Shown here in pieces: positions 1 to 7,807 of a DNA stretch of 12,754 bases. The DNA comes from Desulfobacterales bacterium (lineage in GTDB: Bacteria; Desulfobacterota; Desulfobacteria; Desulfobacterales; C00003106): contig DAOVGD010000047.1 in NCBI GenBank assembly GCA_030672555.1, positions 1 to 12,754 on the forward strand. The letters are read 5' to 3'. The notes below the pieces were generated by a model that had not been told where the DNA came from, did no database searches, and was given only the letters and a program-made list of their open reading frames with translations. Each line of letters begins with the position of its first letter. Within the stretch, counting starts at the first letter, position 1. The translations under genes and the position numbers were made by a program.

Positions 1-13
1 GTAACGAAAAAGA

Positions 14-100
14 GTGAGAACGAGACAAAATTTTCGCAAATTTGAGGAGAATAGCAGGCCTATTTGACGAAAACTTGCGGGAATTTGGGCCGTTTCTCAC
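14..100. repeat. Long imperfect palindrome (hairpin) upstream of lolC/E
   Basis: The stretch folds symmetrically about position 57. The apex is AATAG (50-54) with CTATT (60-64). The middle stem is CGCAAATTT (35-43) with AAACTTGCG (71-79), 8 of 9 paired, continued by 26-34 with 80-88 using two G-T pairs. The outer stem is GTGAGAA (14-20) with TTCTCAC (94-100). The hairpin ends 50 bases before the lolC/E start. It has no T-run after it, so it does not look like a classical terminator. It could be a mobile intergenic repeat or a structured leader. Confidence 0.7.
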
Positions 101-150
101 GCTTTTGCAGTAGGATCAGAATTCTCGGACAGCCTCCTAGAAGGACAACA

Positions 151-1410
151 ATGGCATTTGAATGGTTTATAGGCACTCGTTATTTGCGTGCCAAACGGAG
201 ACAGACTTTTATTTCGATCATTACAGTGATATCGATTGCCGGGGTTACTGTAGGGGTCATGGCATTGATTGTTGTCATTGCAGTCATGACAGGATTTGAG
301 GCGGATTTGAGAGAAAAGATTCTTGGAGTGACTTCGCACATTGTTGTGATGCGACACGGAGGGGGTATAGAGGATCATCATGCTTTACGCAAGCGGGTGG
401 AAAAAATTGACGGAGTAATTGCGGCGACCCCGTTCATTTATACCCAAGTAATGTTAAAATCAGCATCAAAAGTTTCAGGGGCTATCTTAAGAGGAATTGA
501 ACCACAAACAGCTAGTCGGGTTGTTGATCTCGAAAAAAGTCTTACGGAGGGGAGCCTGCAGGCGCTTGAAGAGCCCAAAAGATCTGATGGGTCTTTCCCA
601 GGAAGGCCTGGTGGCATTATGCCCGGTATCATCCTTGGCAGGGAACTGGCTATGACCCTTGGTGTGAGGGGAGGCGACGTAGTATATATAATTTCTCCCA
701 GAGGGATGCTTACTCCAATCGGGCAGGTTCCCGGCATGAAGAGATTCAGGGTGTCAGGAATCTTTAAGTCAGGTATGTACGAGTATGATTCTTCGTTGGC
801 CTATATTGGTTTACACGAGGCACAAAAGATATTGAGAATGGGCGATAAGGTAACAGGGATCGAAATAAGGGTCCGGGACATTTACGAAGCTGGATCTATT
901 GCTCGGTCGGTTGAGGATTCTTTGGGCTTTCCTTACTGGACACGTGATTGGATGCGCATGAACAGAAATCTCTTTTCAGCCCTGAAACTTGAAAAGACTG
1001 CCATGTTTATTATCCTTACACTAATTGTTTTAGTCGCCGCTTTCAACATCGCCAGTAGTTTGATCATGATGGTCATGGAGAAGAATAAGGACATTGCCAT
1101 CTTGAAGTCTATGGGGGCGACAAACCGGAGCATTAAAAAGATATTTGTTTATGAAGGGCTAATCATAGGGATTGTCGGAACATTTTTGGGGGTGTGTGGA
1201 GGCGCTCTTCTGTGTTGGCTACTTGCGCAATACAAGTTCATAGAATTGCCGGGAGATGTTTACTACATCTCTACGCTTCCGGTTCGAATGGAGTTTCTGG
1301 ATGTGGCCATAATTTCGGTTGGCGCCATTGCCATCAGTTTTCTGGCCACCCTTTATCCGGCTCGACAGGCGGCCAGATTAGATCCTGCACAGGCGCTTCG
1401 TTATGAATAA
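151..1410 (+). CDS. lolC/lolE: Lipoprotein-releasing ABC transporter permease (LolC/LolE family)
   Basis: Inner-membrane permease of the Lol system, which extracts outer-membrane lipoproteins from the inner membrane and hands them to LolA. The 419-residue product begins with the family-typical MAFEWFIGTRYL. It has a first membrane helix at about 20-46, a large periplasmic domain at about 47-282, and three further helices at about 283-307, 332-358 and 382-402: the MacB/FtsX-like four-helix layout. The KNKDIAILKSMGA stretch (311-323) after helix 2 is the cytoplasmic coupling region typical of the family. The ATG at 151 is chosen because AAGGA (141-145) lies 5 bases before it. An in-frame TTG at 64 would add 29 unconserved residues encoded by the upstream hairpin. 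The end overlaps lolD by 8 bases. Only one permease gene is visible, so it may act as a homodimer or pair with a gene elsewhere. LolC and LolE cannot be told apart here. Confidence 0.93.
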   Translation: MAFEWFIGTRYLRAKRRQTFISIITVISIAGVTVGVMALIVVIAVMTGFEADLREKILGVTSHIVVMRHGGGIEDHHALRKRVEKIDGVIAATPFIYTQVMLKSASKVSGAILRGIEPQTASRVVDLEKSLTEGSLQALEEPKRSDGSFPGRPGGIMPGIILGRELAMTLGVRGGDVVYIISPRGMLTPIGQVPGMKRFRVSGIFKSGMYEYDSSLAYIGLHEAQKILRMGDKVTGIEIRVRDIYEAGSIARSVEDSLGFPYWTRDWMRMNRNLFSALKLEKTAMFIILTLIVLVAAFNIASSLIMMVMEKNKDIAILKSMGATNRSIKKIFVYEGLIIGIVGTFLGVCGGALLCWLLAQYKFIELPGDVYYISTLPVRMEFLDVAIISVGAIAISFLATLYPARQAARLDPAQALRYE

Positions 1411-2110
1411 ATCGGTCCCAATTATCAGCATACAAAACCTTTTCAAAGAATTTAAGAGCGGGGAGAACGTTGTAGAAGTCTTAAAAGGCGTAAATTTGGC
1501 CATAAAGGAAAGAAGTACCACGGCTATTATGGGGGCCTCTGGGGTTGGCAAATCTACCCTCCTTCACATAATGGGGACCATCGAGCGACCGGACACAGGG
1601 AAGATGTTGTTTCAGGGGGAAGATGTCTTTGCATTCGACGATGAGGATTTAGCACAGTTTAGAAACCGCTCAATCGGTTTTATATTTCAATTTCACCACC
1701 TCCTTCCGGAATTCAATGCGCTTGAAAACGTGATGATGCCCGCTCTAATCAGCAGGATGAAGCGATCAGAAGCAATGGCCAAAGCAGAGTCTGTCCTGGA
1801 TCGCGTCGGTCTTTCAGAACGTCTTACGCACCGGGTAGGTGAGTTGTCTGGTGGAGAGCAGCAGCGTGTCGCCATAGCACGATCATTGGTCTTGCAGCCG
1901 GCAGTTCTTTTGGCTGATGAACCGACAGGAGATCTGGACACAAAAAACAGCCGCAAGATCCATGAGCTGCTTCTTTTATTGAACAAAGAATTGGGGATTA
2001 CCTTGGTAGTAGTAACCCACAGCAAAGAATTGGCCGACTTGATGGAACATTGTGTGACATTAGTACACGGCAAAATGGAAGAAGTGAGTGGATTGAAGAT
2101 TGGAGATTGA
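1403..2110 (+). CDS. lolD: Lipoprotein-releasing system ATP-binding protein LolD
   Basis: Cytoplasmic ATPase that powers lipoprotein release by the LolC/E permease encoded just upstream. The 235 residues contain the Walker A motif GASGVGKST (44-52), Q-loop Q96 inside the LolD-typical FQFHHLLPEF (95-104), the ABC signature LSGGEQQRV (148-156), Walker B VLLADEP (168-174, catalytic E173) and switch H206. Length matches the family (about 230). The ATG lies inside the lolC/E end (8-base overlap) with no strong ribosome site, which suggests translational coupling. The last six residues (GLKIGD) and the TGA stop at 2108-2110 are encoded by a heptamer repeat that fills the junction with bamA, so the native C-terminus may have been replaced by repeat sequence. 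Confidence 0.96.
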   Translation: MNKSVPIISIQNLFKEFKSGENVVEVLKGVNLAIKERSTTAIMGASGVGKSTLLHIMGTIERPDTGKMLFQGEDVFAFDDEDLAQFRNRSIGFIFQFHHLLPEFNALENVMMPALISRMKRSEAMAKAESVLDRVGLSERLTHRVGELSGGEQQRVAIARSLVLQPAVLLADEPTGDLDTKNSRKIHELLLLLNKELGITLVVVTHSKELADLMEHCVTLVHGKMEEVSGLKIGD

Positions 2111-2184
2111 AGATCGAAGATTTAATGAAATTGCTATTATTCAACTATTCAATCGTCAATCGTCAATCGAAAATCGTCAATTGT
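2091..2184. repeat. Mirror-image 7-nt tandem repeat palindrome at the lolD/bamA junction
   Basis: The left arm is five 7-base units from 2091: GATTGAA, GATTGGA, GATTGAA, GATCGAA, GATTTAA. The right arm is five 7-base units from 2150: CAATCGT, CAATCGT, CAATCGA, AAATCGT, CAATTGT. The arms 2092-2126 and 2147-2181 pair symmetrically; most mismatches fall at the same place in each unit (A opposite G). The loop is about 2127-2146. The element contains the lolD stop codon and ends about 14 bases before the bamA start. Confidence 0.85.
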
Positions 2185-2198
2185 CTATAAGATCTCGT

Positions 2199-4835
2199 AT
2201 GGTCAAACGAATAATAGGAATTTTACTGTTAATTTTGGGCTCTCCTTGTCTCCTTTCTGCAAAAGAGATAGTTCATGTAGCCATCCTACCTTTTGAGGTT
2301 CACGCGCCGGAGCAAATCGATTTCTTTAGGAACAAGCTTCCGGAATTGCTCGAAAAGCAGCTTTCAAAAGAAGGGATTTCAGTGACCCTGCCCTCTCCGG
2401 AGACCTTGGCGGAGGAAGGGGATATATCTGGTGACAACCAATTGCGTTCTTTTGGGGAAAAGCTGGGAGCTGACTTTGTAATAACCGGCAGCTTTAATCG
2501 GATCGGCAGCCGGTTCAGCCTTGATATTAAGGCAATACCCTCCAGTGCTATGAGATTATCTCACCATTTTTACGTAGAAGGAGAGGGGTTGGAAAATCTC
2601 CTTGATCGGGTACAAGAGTTGGCTAAGCAGATCAGCAACAAGATATTTGAGAGAAAGAAGATCGTGCGAATCACCATTGTCGGTAATAAACGAATAGAAT
2701 CAGAGGCTATTAAAAGGTTACTCAAGGCAAAAGAAGGGGAGCTATTTTCTAAAAAAGAATTGAGTGACGATCTGAAGCGAGTCTATAACATGGGGTACTT
2801 TGATGATATTCGGGTTGAGGCCACGGATGTTCCGGGCGGCAAAGAAGTAATCTTTACTGTCAAAGAAAAGCCGACTATCAGTGATATAAGTATAAAAGGG
2901 AATATAGTACTTACTGATGACAAGATCAAGGAAGCACTTGATATCAAAACAGGTTCTATCCTGAACATTCATAAGGTGTACAACAACGTAGAGATGATCG
3001 AGGGCCTTTATAAGGAAAAAGGATATCATAATGTCCGGGTGACCTTTAAGACCGAATCCCTTAAAGGGGATAGGGCTAAACTTGTTTTCGCTATAGAAGA
3101 GGGAAAAAAGGTATTAATAAAAGAGATTATCTTTGAAGGAAACGACGCCTACAGCAGTGATCACCTGCAAGGGTTAATGAAGACTTCAGAGAAGGGGTTC
3201 TTTTCATGGTTGACATCTTCAGGAGAACTTAATCAGGAAGTACTAGACCAGGACATTACAAAAATAGCCGCCTATTACCATAATAACGGCTATATTCAGG
3301 CCAAGGTTGCCGAACCCCATATCACATTTGAGGATGAGTACATATACATAACGATTAAGATAGAAGAAGGGCTGAAGTTTGGGATAGGCAAGGTAAGCAT
3401 GGAAGGGGATCTTATCAAACCTGAAGACGAGTTATTGAGCCTTATAAAGATTAATAAAGAAAAGATATATAATCGAGAAGTGATTAGAAAAGATATCTTA
3501 ACCCTTCTGGACGTCTATTCAGATGCTGGGTATGCTTACGCGGATGTCGTGCCACGTGTTAATGAAGATCCGGTAAGGCAAAAGGTGGATATTGCCTATG
3601 CTATCACTCAGGGAAAACCCGTCTATTTTGAAAAGATCATTATTACTGGTAATACAAAAACCCGTGACAAGGTAATTCGCCGTGAACTCAAAGTTTACGA
3701 GCAAGAACTTTTCAGCGGGAAACGGTTAAAGCAAGGGAGCCGAAACCTATACCGCCTCGATTACTTCGAAGATATAAAGGTGAACACGTCCAGGGGAAGC
3801 AGCGATGACAAAATGAACCTGCACATCGACGTAAAGGAAAAACCGACAGGCGCCTTCAGTTTTGGAGGCGGTTACAGTTCTGTTGACCATGCATTCTTAA
3901 TGACGTCCATATCCCAGAGGAATTTGTTCGGCCGAGGCCAAACGCTGATGTTAAAAGCATCAACCGGAAAGCGCACTACACTTTTTAACCTCGGTTTTAC
4001 AGAACCGTGGCTGTTTGATATTCCCCTTTCCGCCGGCTTTGACCTCTATAATCAAGAGAGAGATTACGATACCTATGACAAAAAAAGTACGGGAGGTAGG
4101 CTGCGTTTCGGATATCGAATCACCGATTATACCAGGACCTCTCTTTATTACGGTTATGAAGAAACCAATATTGAAATCGAGGATGAAGCTGAGGCGGCGC
4201 AGGAAATTAAAGACATGGAGGGGGAATTCATATCGAGCAGCGTAACAGGCATTGTGAGAAGAGATTCACGGGACCGGGTTTTTAATCCGACCGAAGGGTC
4301 AGACAACAGCCTCTCTGTTGAATGGGCTGGAGGCCCGTTTGGAGGAGATATAGCGTTTACAAAGTATGTGGCGGAGTCTGGCTGGTATTTCCCTCTTTTT
4401 TGGCGTACTGTCGGCATGTTGCACGGTAAGGCCGGATTCGTTACAGAGAACCGCGGAGGGATGCTCCCTGTATACGAACGGTTTTTCCTCGGTGGGATGA
4501 ACTCTGTCAGGGGATTTGACTGGAGGGATATCGGCCCGGAAGATCCTGAAACCGGAGACAAGATTGGCGGAGACAAGATGATACAATTTAACGCGGAATT
4601 TTTATTCCCGCTGATAAAGGACGCCGGTTTAATGGGATTATTATTCTACGATGCCGGACAGGCATATAATGATGATGAGAACTTCGACTTGCGCGAAGTC
4701 CGGGAAAGTATAGGCTACGGGATCAGATGGTATTCACCCTTGGGACCGATGCGGCTGGAATATGGCTATATACTCGATCGGGAGCCTGACGAACATAAAG
4801 GTCGGTGGGAATTTGCTATTGGAACGCTGTTTTAG
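2199..4835 (+). CDS. bamA: Outer membrane protein assembly factor BamA with extra N-terminal domain
   Basis: Central BAM-complex subunit that folds and inserts beta-barrel proteins into the outer membrane. From the ATG at 2199 the product is 878 residues. A signal peptide (KR, then a hydrophobic run) likely ends after A21. Residues 22-152 form an extra alpha/beta domain (AILPFEV near 28, then GADFVITGSFNRIG at 90-103) not present in E. coli BamA. Five POTRA domains follow at about 155-225, 226-304, 305-392, 393-474 and 475-549, several showing the I-x-GN strand start. The 16-strand barrel runs from about 550 to the C-terminal phenylalanine and contains the VRGF lid-lock motif (GGMNSVRGF). E. 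coli BamA is 810 residues, so the excess matches the extra domain. A TTG at 2100 in frame would add 33 residues translated from the heptamer repeat and would bury the signal peptide, so it is rejected. No clear ribosome site precedes 2199. Confidence 0.95.
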   Translation: MVKRIIGILLLILGSPCLLSAKEIVHVAILPFEVHAPEQIDFFRNKLPELLEKQLSKEGISVTLPSPETLAEEGDISGDNQLRSFGEKLGADFVITGSFNRIGSRFSLDIKAIPSSAMRLSHHFYVEGEGLENLLDRVQELAKQISNKIFERKKIVRITIVGNKRIESEAIKRLLKAKEGELFSKKELSDDLKRVYNMGYFDDIRVEATDVPGGKEVIFTVKEKPTISDISIKGNIVLTDDKIKEALDIKTGSILNIHKVYNNVEMIEGLYKEKGYHNVRVTFKTESLKGDRAKLVFAIEEGKKVLIKEIIFEGNDAYSSDHLQGLMKTSEKGFFSWLTSSGELNQEVLDQDITKIAAYYHNNGYIQAKVAEPHITFEDEYIYITIKIEEGLKFGIGKVSMEGDLIKPEDELLSLIKINKEKIYNREVIRKDILTLLDVYSDAGYAYADVVPRVNEDPVRQKVDIAYAITQGKPVYFEKIIITGNTKTRDKVIRRELKVYEQELFSGKRLKQGSRNLYRLDYFEDIKVNTSRGSSDDKMNLHIDVKEKPTGAFSFGGGYSSVDHAFLMTSISQRNLFGRGQTLMLKASTGKRTTLFNLGFTEPWLFDIPLSAGFDLYNQERDYDTYDKKSTGGRLRFGYRITDYTRTSLYYGYEETNIEIEDEAEAAQEIKDMEGEFISSSVTGIVRRDSRDRVFNPTEGSDNSLSVEWAGGPFGGDIAFTKYVAESGWYFPLFWRTVGMLHGKAGFVTENRGGMLPVYERFFLGGMNSVRGFDWRDIGPEDPETGDKIGGDKMIQFNAEFLFPLIKDAGLMGLLFYDAGQAYNDDENFDLREVRESIGYGIRWYSPLGPMRLEYGYILDREPDEHKGRWEFAIGTLF

Positions 4836-4853
4836 GAAGCATTCCCCAACTGT

Positions 4854-4882
4854 TTGACAACAAGAATATATTTGTATAAGAA
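4854..4882 (+). promoter_or_regulatory. Putative sigma-70 type promoter for ompH-lpxD-fabZ-lpxA
   Basis: A perfect TTGACA (4854-4859) is followed either by TATAAG (4875-4880, 15-base spacer) or by TAAGAA (4877-4882, 17-base spacer). It lies in the 98-base gap between the bamA stop and ompH, the first sizeable gap after bamA. Neither -10 is perfect, so this is a candidate only. Confidence 0.45.
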
Positions 4883-4933
4883 TAACATCTTAGCTATCAG
4901 TTTTCATACGTCGGCTGAGATAGGGGGGTAACA

Positions 4934-5470
4934 ATGAATACTATTTTTAAGTCTTTTTTGATCGTAACAATTTTCCTGTTCGGATTTTGGAACATATCGT
5001 ATGGCGCCGATGTGGCCAAAATAGGCGTCATTGATTCTCAAAAAATTATAGAAAAGTCTGACATGGGGAAGGCCACTTCAAAGATTATTAAGGATCGTTG
5101 GAATGAGATGACAAAAACCCTGAAAGACAAGGGAGCTGAGATTGAAAGAATAAAAAAAGAACTTGATCAAAAATCTTTGGTTATGAATAAAGAGGCCAGG
5201 GAGGACCAGGAACGGATAATACGAAATAAGAGTAATGATTTTAAATCACTGGAGCGGCAGTATTCCAGGGAATTGAATGGGTTGCAAAACGATCTTCTCG
5301 GAAAACTGGAGAAAAATGTTAGTGTGATCGTTGAGGAGATCGGAAAAAAAGAGGGCTATACGCTTATTATGGAAAGAAAGGTCGGTGGCGTGATGTATGC
5401 TCCCAGCGCCATTGATCTCACGGACAAAGTGATTCGCAAGCTCAACGCCCTCGATCAAAAAAAGGAATAA
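4934..5470 (+). CDS. skp/ompH: Periplasmic OmpH/Skp family chaperone
   Basis: Holdase chaperone that keeps unfolded outer-membrane proteins soluble in the periplasm on their way to BamA, encoded directly upstream. The 178-residue product has a signal peptide (MNTIFKSF, then a hydrophobic stretch) with a likely cut after SYGA (residue 25). Next come the family-typical start of the body (AKIGVIDSQKIIEKS, from about 28), a long charged helical region at about 45-130 expected to form the coiled-coil tentacles, and a C-terminal strand segment (YTLIMERKVGGVMYAP) typical of OmpH. A G-rich ribosome site (4923-4928) sits 5 bases before the ATG. The stop is one base before lpxD. Placement between bamA and lpxD is the classic order in diderms. 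Confidence 0.94.
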   Translation: MNTIFKSFLIVTIFLFGFWNISYGADVAKIGVIDSQKIIEKSDMGKATSKIIKDRWNEMTKTLKDKGAEIERIKKELDQKSLVMNKEAREDQERIIRNKSNDFKSLERQYSRELNGLQNDLLGKLEKNVSVIVEEIGKKEGYTLIMERKVGGVMYAPSAIDLTDKVIRKLNALDQKKE

Positions 5471-5471
5471 C

Positions 5472-6518
5472 ATGGAATATTCTTTGCGAGAAATCGCTGA
5501 TCTTGTAAAAGGCGAATTGATAGGTGATCCCGATATCATTATTAAGGGGATTCTTGGATTTGATGATGCCGGACCGGATGAAATCACATTTGTAGTATCA
5601 CCAAAATATATAAAGCGCATTAACGAAACAAAGGCCGCAGCAATAATTGTTCCTCCAGATATACGGGAGACAGAAAAGGGATTGATTTGTGTAGCAAACC
5701 CTTACCTGGCTTTTGCCAAAGTTTCTACCCTATTCCACACTGTTCCCAGACCTGTTCCGGGGATCTCTGATAAAGCTTTTATGGAAAATGATTTCAAACA
5801 TGGCCAAGACATCTCTGTATCCCCTGGCGTTGTTATTGGGAACGGGGTTACCGTAGGAGACCGTGTTACACTGATGGCAGGGGTTGTCTTAGGAGACAAT
5901 GTTGTAATAGGGGACGATGTCCTTATTTATCCTAATGTGACTATACTGGAACGGTGTAAGATCGGAAACAGGGTGATCATCCATGCAGGGTCTGTGATCG
6001 GGAGCGATGGATTTGGATTTGCTCCGGATGGTAATCGTTATTACAAGATTCCCCAGGTCGGGATTGTCAGGATAGATGACGATGTAGAAATAGGCGCCGG
6101 AAACACCATTGATAGGGCCACGTTCGGGACGACCTGGATCAAACGGGGGGTCAAGACAGATAATCTCGTACAGATTGCCCACAATGTGGTGGTGGGTGAG
6201 GATACCGTTATAGTTGCACAGGTGGGGATATCCGGAAGTGTGACAATAGGGTCGCATGTGACCCTTGCCGGCCAGGTTGGGATGGTAGGTCATATCACAA
6301 TTGGAGACAATGTAATCGTAGGGGCTCAATCGGGTATTGCCAAGTCGATACCGGCGGGGCAGACCATGTCAGGGTCTCCGGTTATGCCGCACAATACATG
6401 GTTAAGGTCTTCAATCGTTATTCCAAAACTTCCGGAAATGGGAAAAAAGATAAAAGAACTGGAGAAACGGATTGCAAGTCTGGAAAAGGAAAGGGGAAGA
6501 GATGGAACAGGTATATGA
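5472..6518 (+). CDS. lpxD: UDP-3-O-(3-hydroxyacyl)glucosamine N-acyltransferase LpxD
   Basis: Third enzyme of lipid A synthesis: it transfers a 3-hydroxyacyl chain from ACP to the 2-amino group of UDP-3-O-acyl-glucosamine. The 348 residues have an N-terminal uridine-binding domain (about 1-100), a left-handed beta helix of hexapeptide repeats (about 105-300; many IGxxVxIG-like turns), and a C-terminal charged helix. The catalytic histidine is H237 in NLVQIAHNVV, matching H239 of E. coli LpxD. The GSDGFGFAP signature is at about 177-185. AAGGA (5462-5466) lies 5 bases before the ATG, one base after the ompH stop. The 3' end overlaps fabZ by 17 bases. Length is as expected (E. coli 341). Confidence 0.96.
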   Translation: MEYSLREIADLVKGELIGDPDIIIKGILGFDDAGPDEITFVVSPKYIKRINETKAAAIIVPPDIRETEKGLICVANPYLAFAKVSTLFHTVPRPVPGISDKAFMENDFKHGQDISVSPGVVIGNGVTVGDRVTLMAGVVLGDNVVIGDDVLIYPNVTILERCKIGNRVIIHAGSVIGSDGFGFAPDGNRYYKIPQVGIVRIDDDVEIGAGNTIDRATFGTTWIKRGVKTDNLVQIAHNVVVGEDTVIVAQVGISGSVTIGSHVTLAGQVGMVGHITIGDNVIVGAQSGIAKSIPAGQTMSGSPVMPHNTWLRSSIVIPKLPEMGKKIKELEKRIASLEKERGRDGTGI

Positions 6519-6945
6519 TATTCAAAAAATAATGGAGTTTTTGCCTCACCGTTATCCCTTTATCTTGGTGGACCGGGTCGTAGAGGTGGTTTCCAATGAG
6601 CGAATAGTAGGCCTCAAAAATGTTACGATCAACGAACCCTTCTTTCAGGGGCATTTCCCTGGCGCTCCTATCATGCCAGGTGTTTTGATGGTAGAAGCAA
6701 TGGCGCAGATAGGCGGCGTGCTTGCATTTGAGTCGTCACCTCCGGAAGAGCGCGGTAAGGTGATTTACTTTATGGGAATAGACAAGGCTCGTTTTCGGAA
6801 ACCAGTGGTGCCGGGGGATCAACTGATCTTGGACGTGACAATTATAAAACGGAGAGGAAGTACCTTCAAGATGTCAGGAAAGGCTACGGTGGATGGGAAT
6901 GTTGTGGTTGAGGCAGAACTGATGGCTATGTTTGGAGAAAGGTAA
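6502..6945 (+). CDS. fabZ: 3-hydroxyacyl-[acyl-carrier-protein] dehydratase FabZ
   Basis: Cytosolic hot-dog-fold dehydratase of type II fatty acid synthesis: it converts 3-hydroxyacyl-ACP to trans-2-enoyl-ACP and so competes with LpxA and LpxD for the same acyl-ACP pool. The 147-residue product has the motif FFQGHFPGAPIMPGVLMVEA with catalytic H51 and E65, and the family start (I-x-x-IMEFLPHRYPFILVDR). The ATG at 6502 is preferred because AAGGGG (6491-6496) lies 5 bases upstream. A TTG at 6472 in the same frame would add ten residues read from the lpxD C-terminal coding region. It overlaps the lpxD end by 17 bases and abuts lpxA with no gap, so the three are very likely co-translated. Confidence 0.97.
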   Translation: MEQVYDIQKIMEFLPHRYPFILVDRVVEVVSNERIVGLKNVTINEPFFQGHFPGAPIMPGVLMVEAMAQIGGVLAFESSPPEERGKVIYFMGIDKARFRKPVVPGDQLILDVTIIKRRGSTFKMSGKATVDGNVVVEAELMAMFGER

Positions 6946-7716
6946 ATGATACATCCGACTGCAATCATTGATTCAACGGCTGAAATTGATTCAGATGTTA
7001 CCATCGGTCCTTATGCTGTTATTGCCCCAGATGTTTGTGTTGAGGCTGGAACCACAATCGGTTCTCACGCAACTATCGAATCATATACTACTATCGGTGC
7101 CAACTGCCAAATCTTTCCACATGCTGCCATAGGAGCCATACCCCAGGACCTTAAGTTCAAGGGAGAAAAGAGCTTTGTCACAATTGGGAAAGGGTCAATT
7201 ATCAGAGAGTTTGTAACAATTCATCGGGGGACTGATGAAGGAGATGGGCTCACAGAAATCGGCGAGAAGAATTTCCTCATGGCCTATACCCATATTGCCC
7301 ATGACTGCAAGACGGGCCGTGGAGTGATCTTTGCCAACGCCGCCACATTAGCCGGGCACATAACCATAGGCAATTTTGCAACCATAGGCGGCTTGGTGGC
7401 AATTCATCAGTTTGTTCGGATTGGCGACTATGCGTTTATTGGTGGAAAATCAGCGATTCCAAAAGACATTCCACCATATGTAATTGCATCGGGCGACCGC
7501 GCAAAACTCTTTGGATTGAACTCGGTTGGATTGCAACGACATAATTTTTCAAGCGATACCATTGATCTTCTCAAGAAGACCTACCGTATCCTGTTCCGCC
7601 TTGGCTTAACCATGAATGAAGCAATAGAGCGAATTAAGGCTGAAGTAGAACAGATACCGGAAGTGGTCAATTTTATCGACTTTATCAAATCCTCAGAACG
7701 AGGGATCACAAGGTGA
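6946..7716 (+). CDS. lpxA: Acyl-ACP--UDP-N-acetylglucosamine O-acyltransferase LpxA
   Basis: First enzyme of lipid A synthesis: it adds a 3-hydroxyacyl chain to the 3-OH of UDP-GlcNAc in the cytosol. The 256 residues comprise a hexapeptide-repeat beta helix (about 1-190) and a C-terminal helical domain (from about 195, FSSDTIDLLKKTYRILFR). The catalytic histidine is H119 in YTHIAHDCK (H125 in E. coli); the family signature GAIPQDLKFKGE is at about 63-74 and IREFVTIHRGT at about 86-96. The acyl-ruler position (E. coli G173) aligns with G167 in FIGGKS, which suggests a long (about C14) 3-hydroxyacyl donor; this is inference from one residue. The start follows the fabZ stop directly, with GGAG at 6934-6937. 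A hairpin repeat begins 4 bases after its stop. Confidence 0.97.
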   Translation: MIHPTAIIDSTAEIDSDVTIGPYAVIAPDVCVEAGTTIGSHATIESYTTIGANCQIFPHAAIGAIPQDLKFKGEKSFVTIGKGSIIREFVTIHRGTDEGDGLTEIGEKNFLMAYTHIAHDCKTGRGVIFANAATLAGHITIGNFATIGGLVAIHQFVRIGDYAFIGGKSAIPKDIPPYVIASGDRAKLFGLNSVGLQRHNFSSDTIDLLKKTYRILFRLGLTMNEAIERIKAEVEQIPEVVNFIDFIKSSERGITR

Positions 7717-7719
7717 GAG

Positions 7720-7807
7720 ATTTGTCATTTATCATTGATCATTTTACATTTGTCATCTGTCATTTTTTCAATGATAAATGTAAAATGAGAAATGAGAAAT
7801 GAGAAAT
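7720..7807. repeat. 7-nt tandem repeat palindrome between lpxA and lpxI
   Basis: The arms 7720-7756 and 7771-7807 pair symmetrically, with only about six mismatches or G-T pairs over 37 positions. The core ATTTTACATTT (7741-7751) matches AAATGTAAAAT (7776-7786) exactly, and the loop is 7757-7770. The right arm is made of 7-base units ATGATAA, ATGTAAA, then ATGAGAA three times, starting at 7771. The unit starting at 7799 contains the first possible lpxI start codon. Confidence 0.87.

Noticed and set aside
64..150. In-frame TTG at 64 giving a 29-residue extension of LolC/E
   Set aside because: The extension is encoded by the palindrome, lacks family similarity, and the ATG at 151 has a good ribosome site.
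2091..2184. CRISPR-like array or tandem repeat locus
   Set aside because: The units are only 7 bases, contiguous, without spacers, and the arms are inverted relative to each other.
2100..2198. In-frame TTG at 2100 giving a longer BamA
   Set aside because: It is translated from the heptamer repeat and would place 33 residues before the signal peptide.
4154..4576. Minus-strand open frame of 140 residues opposite the bamA barrel
   Set aside because: Antisense to a conserved barrel region; composition and lack of motifs point to a shadow frame.
6472..6501. In-frame TTG at 6472 for FabZ
   Set aside because: It lies inside lpxD coding sequence, and ATG 6502 with AAGGGG upstream matches the usual FabZ N-terminus.
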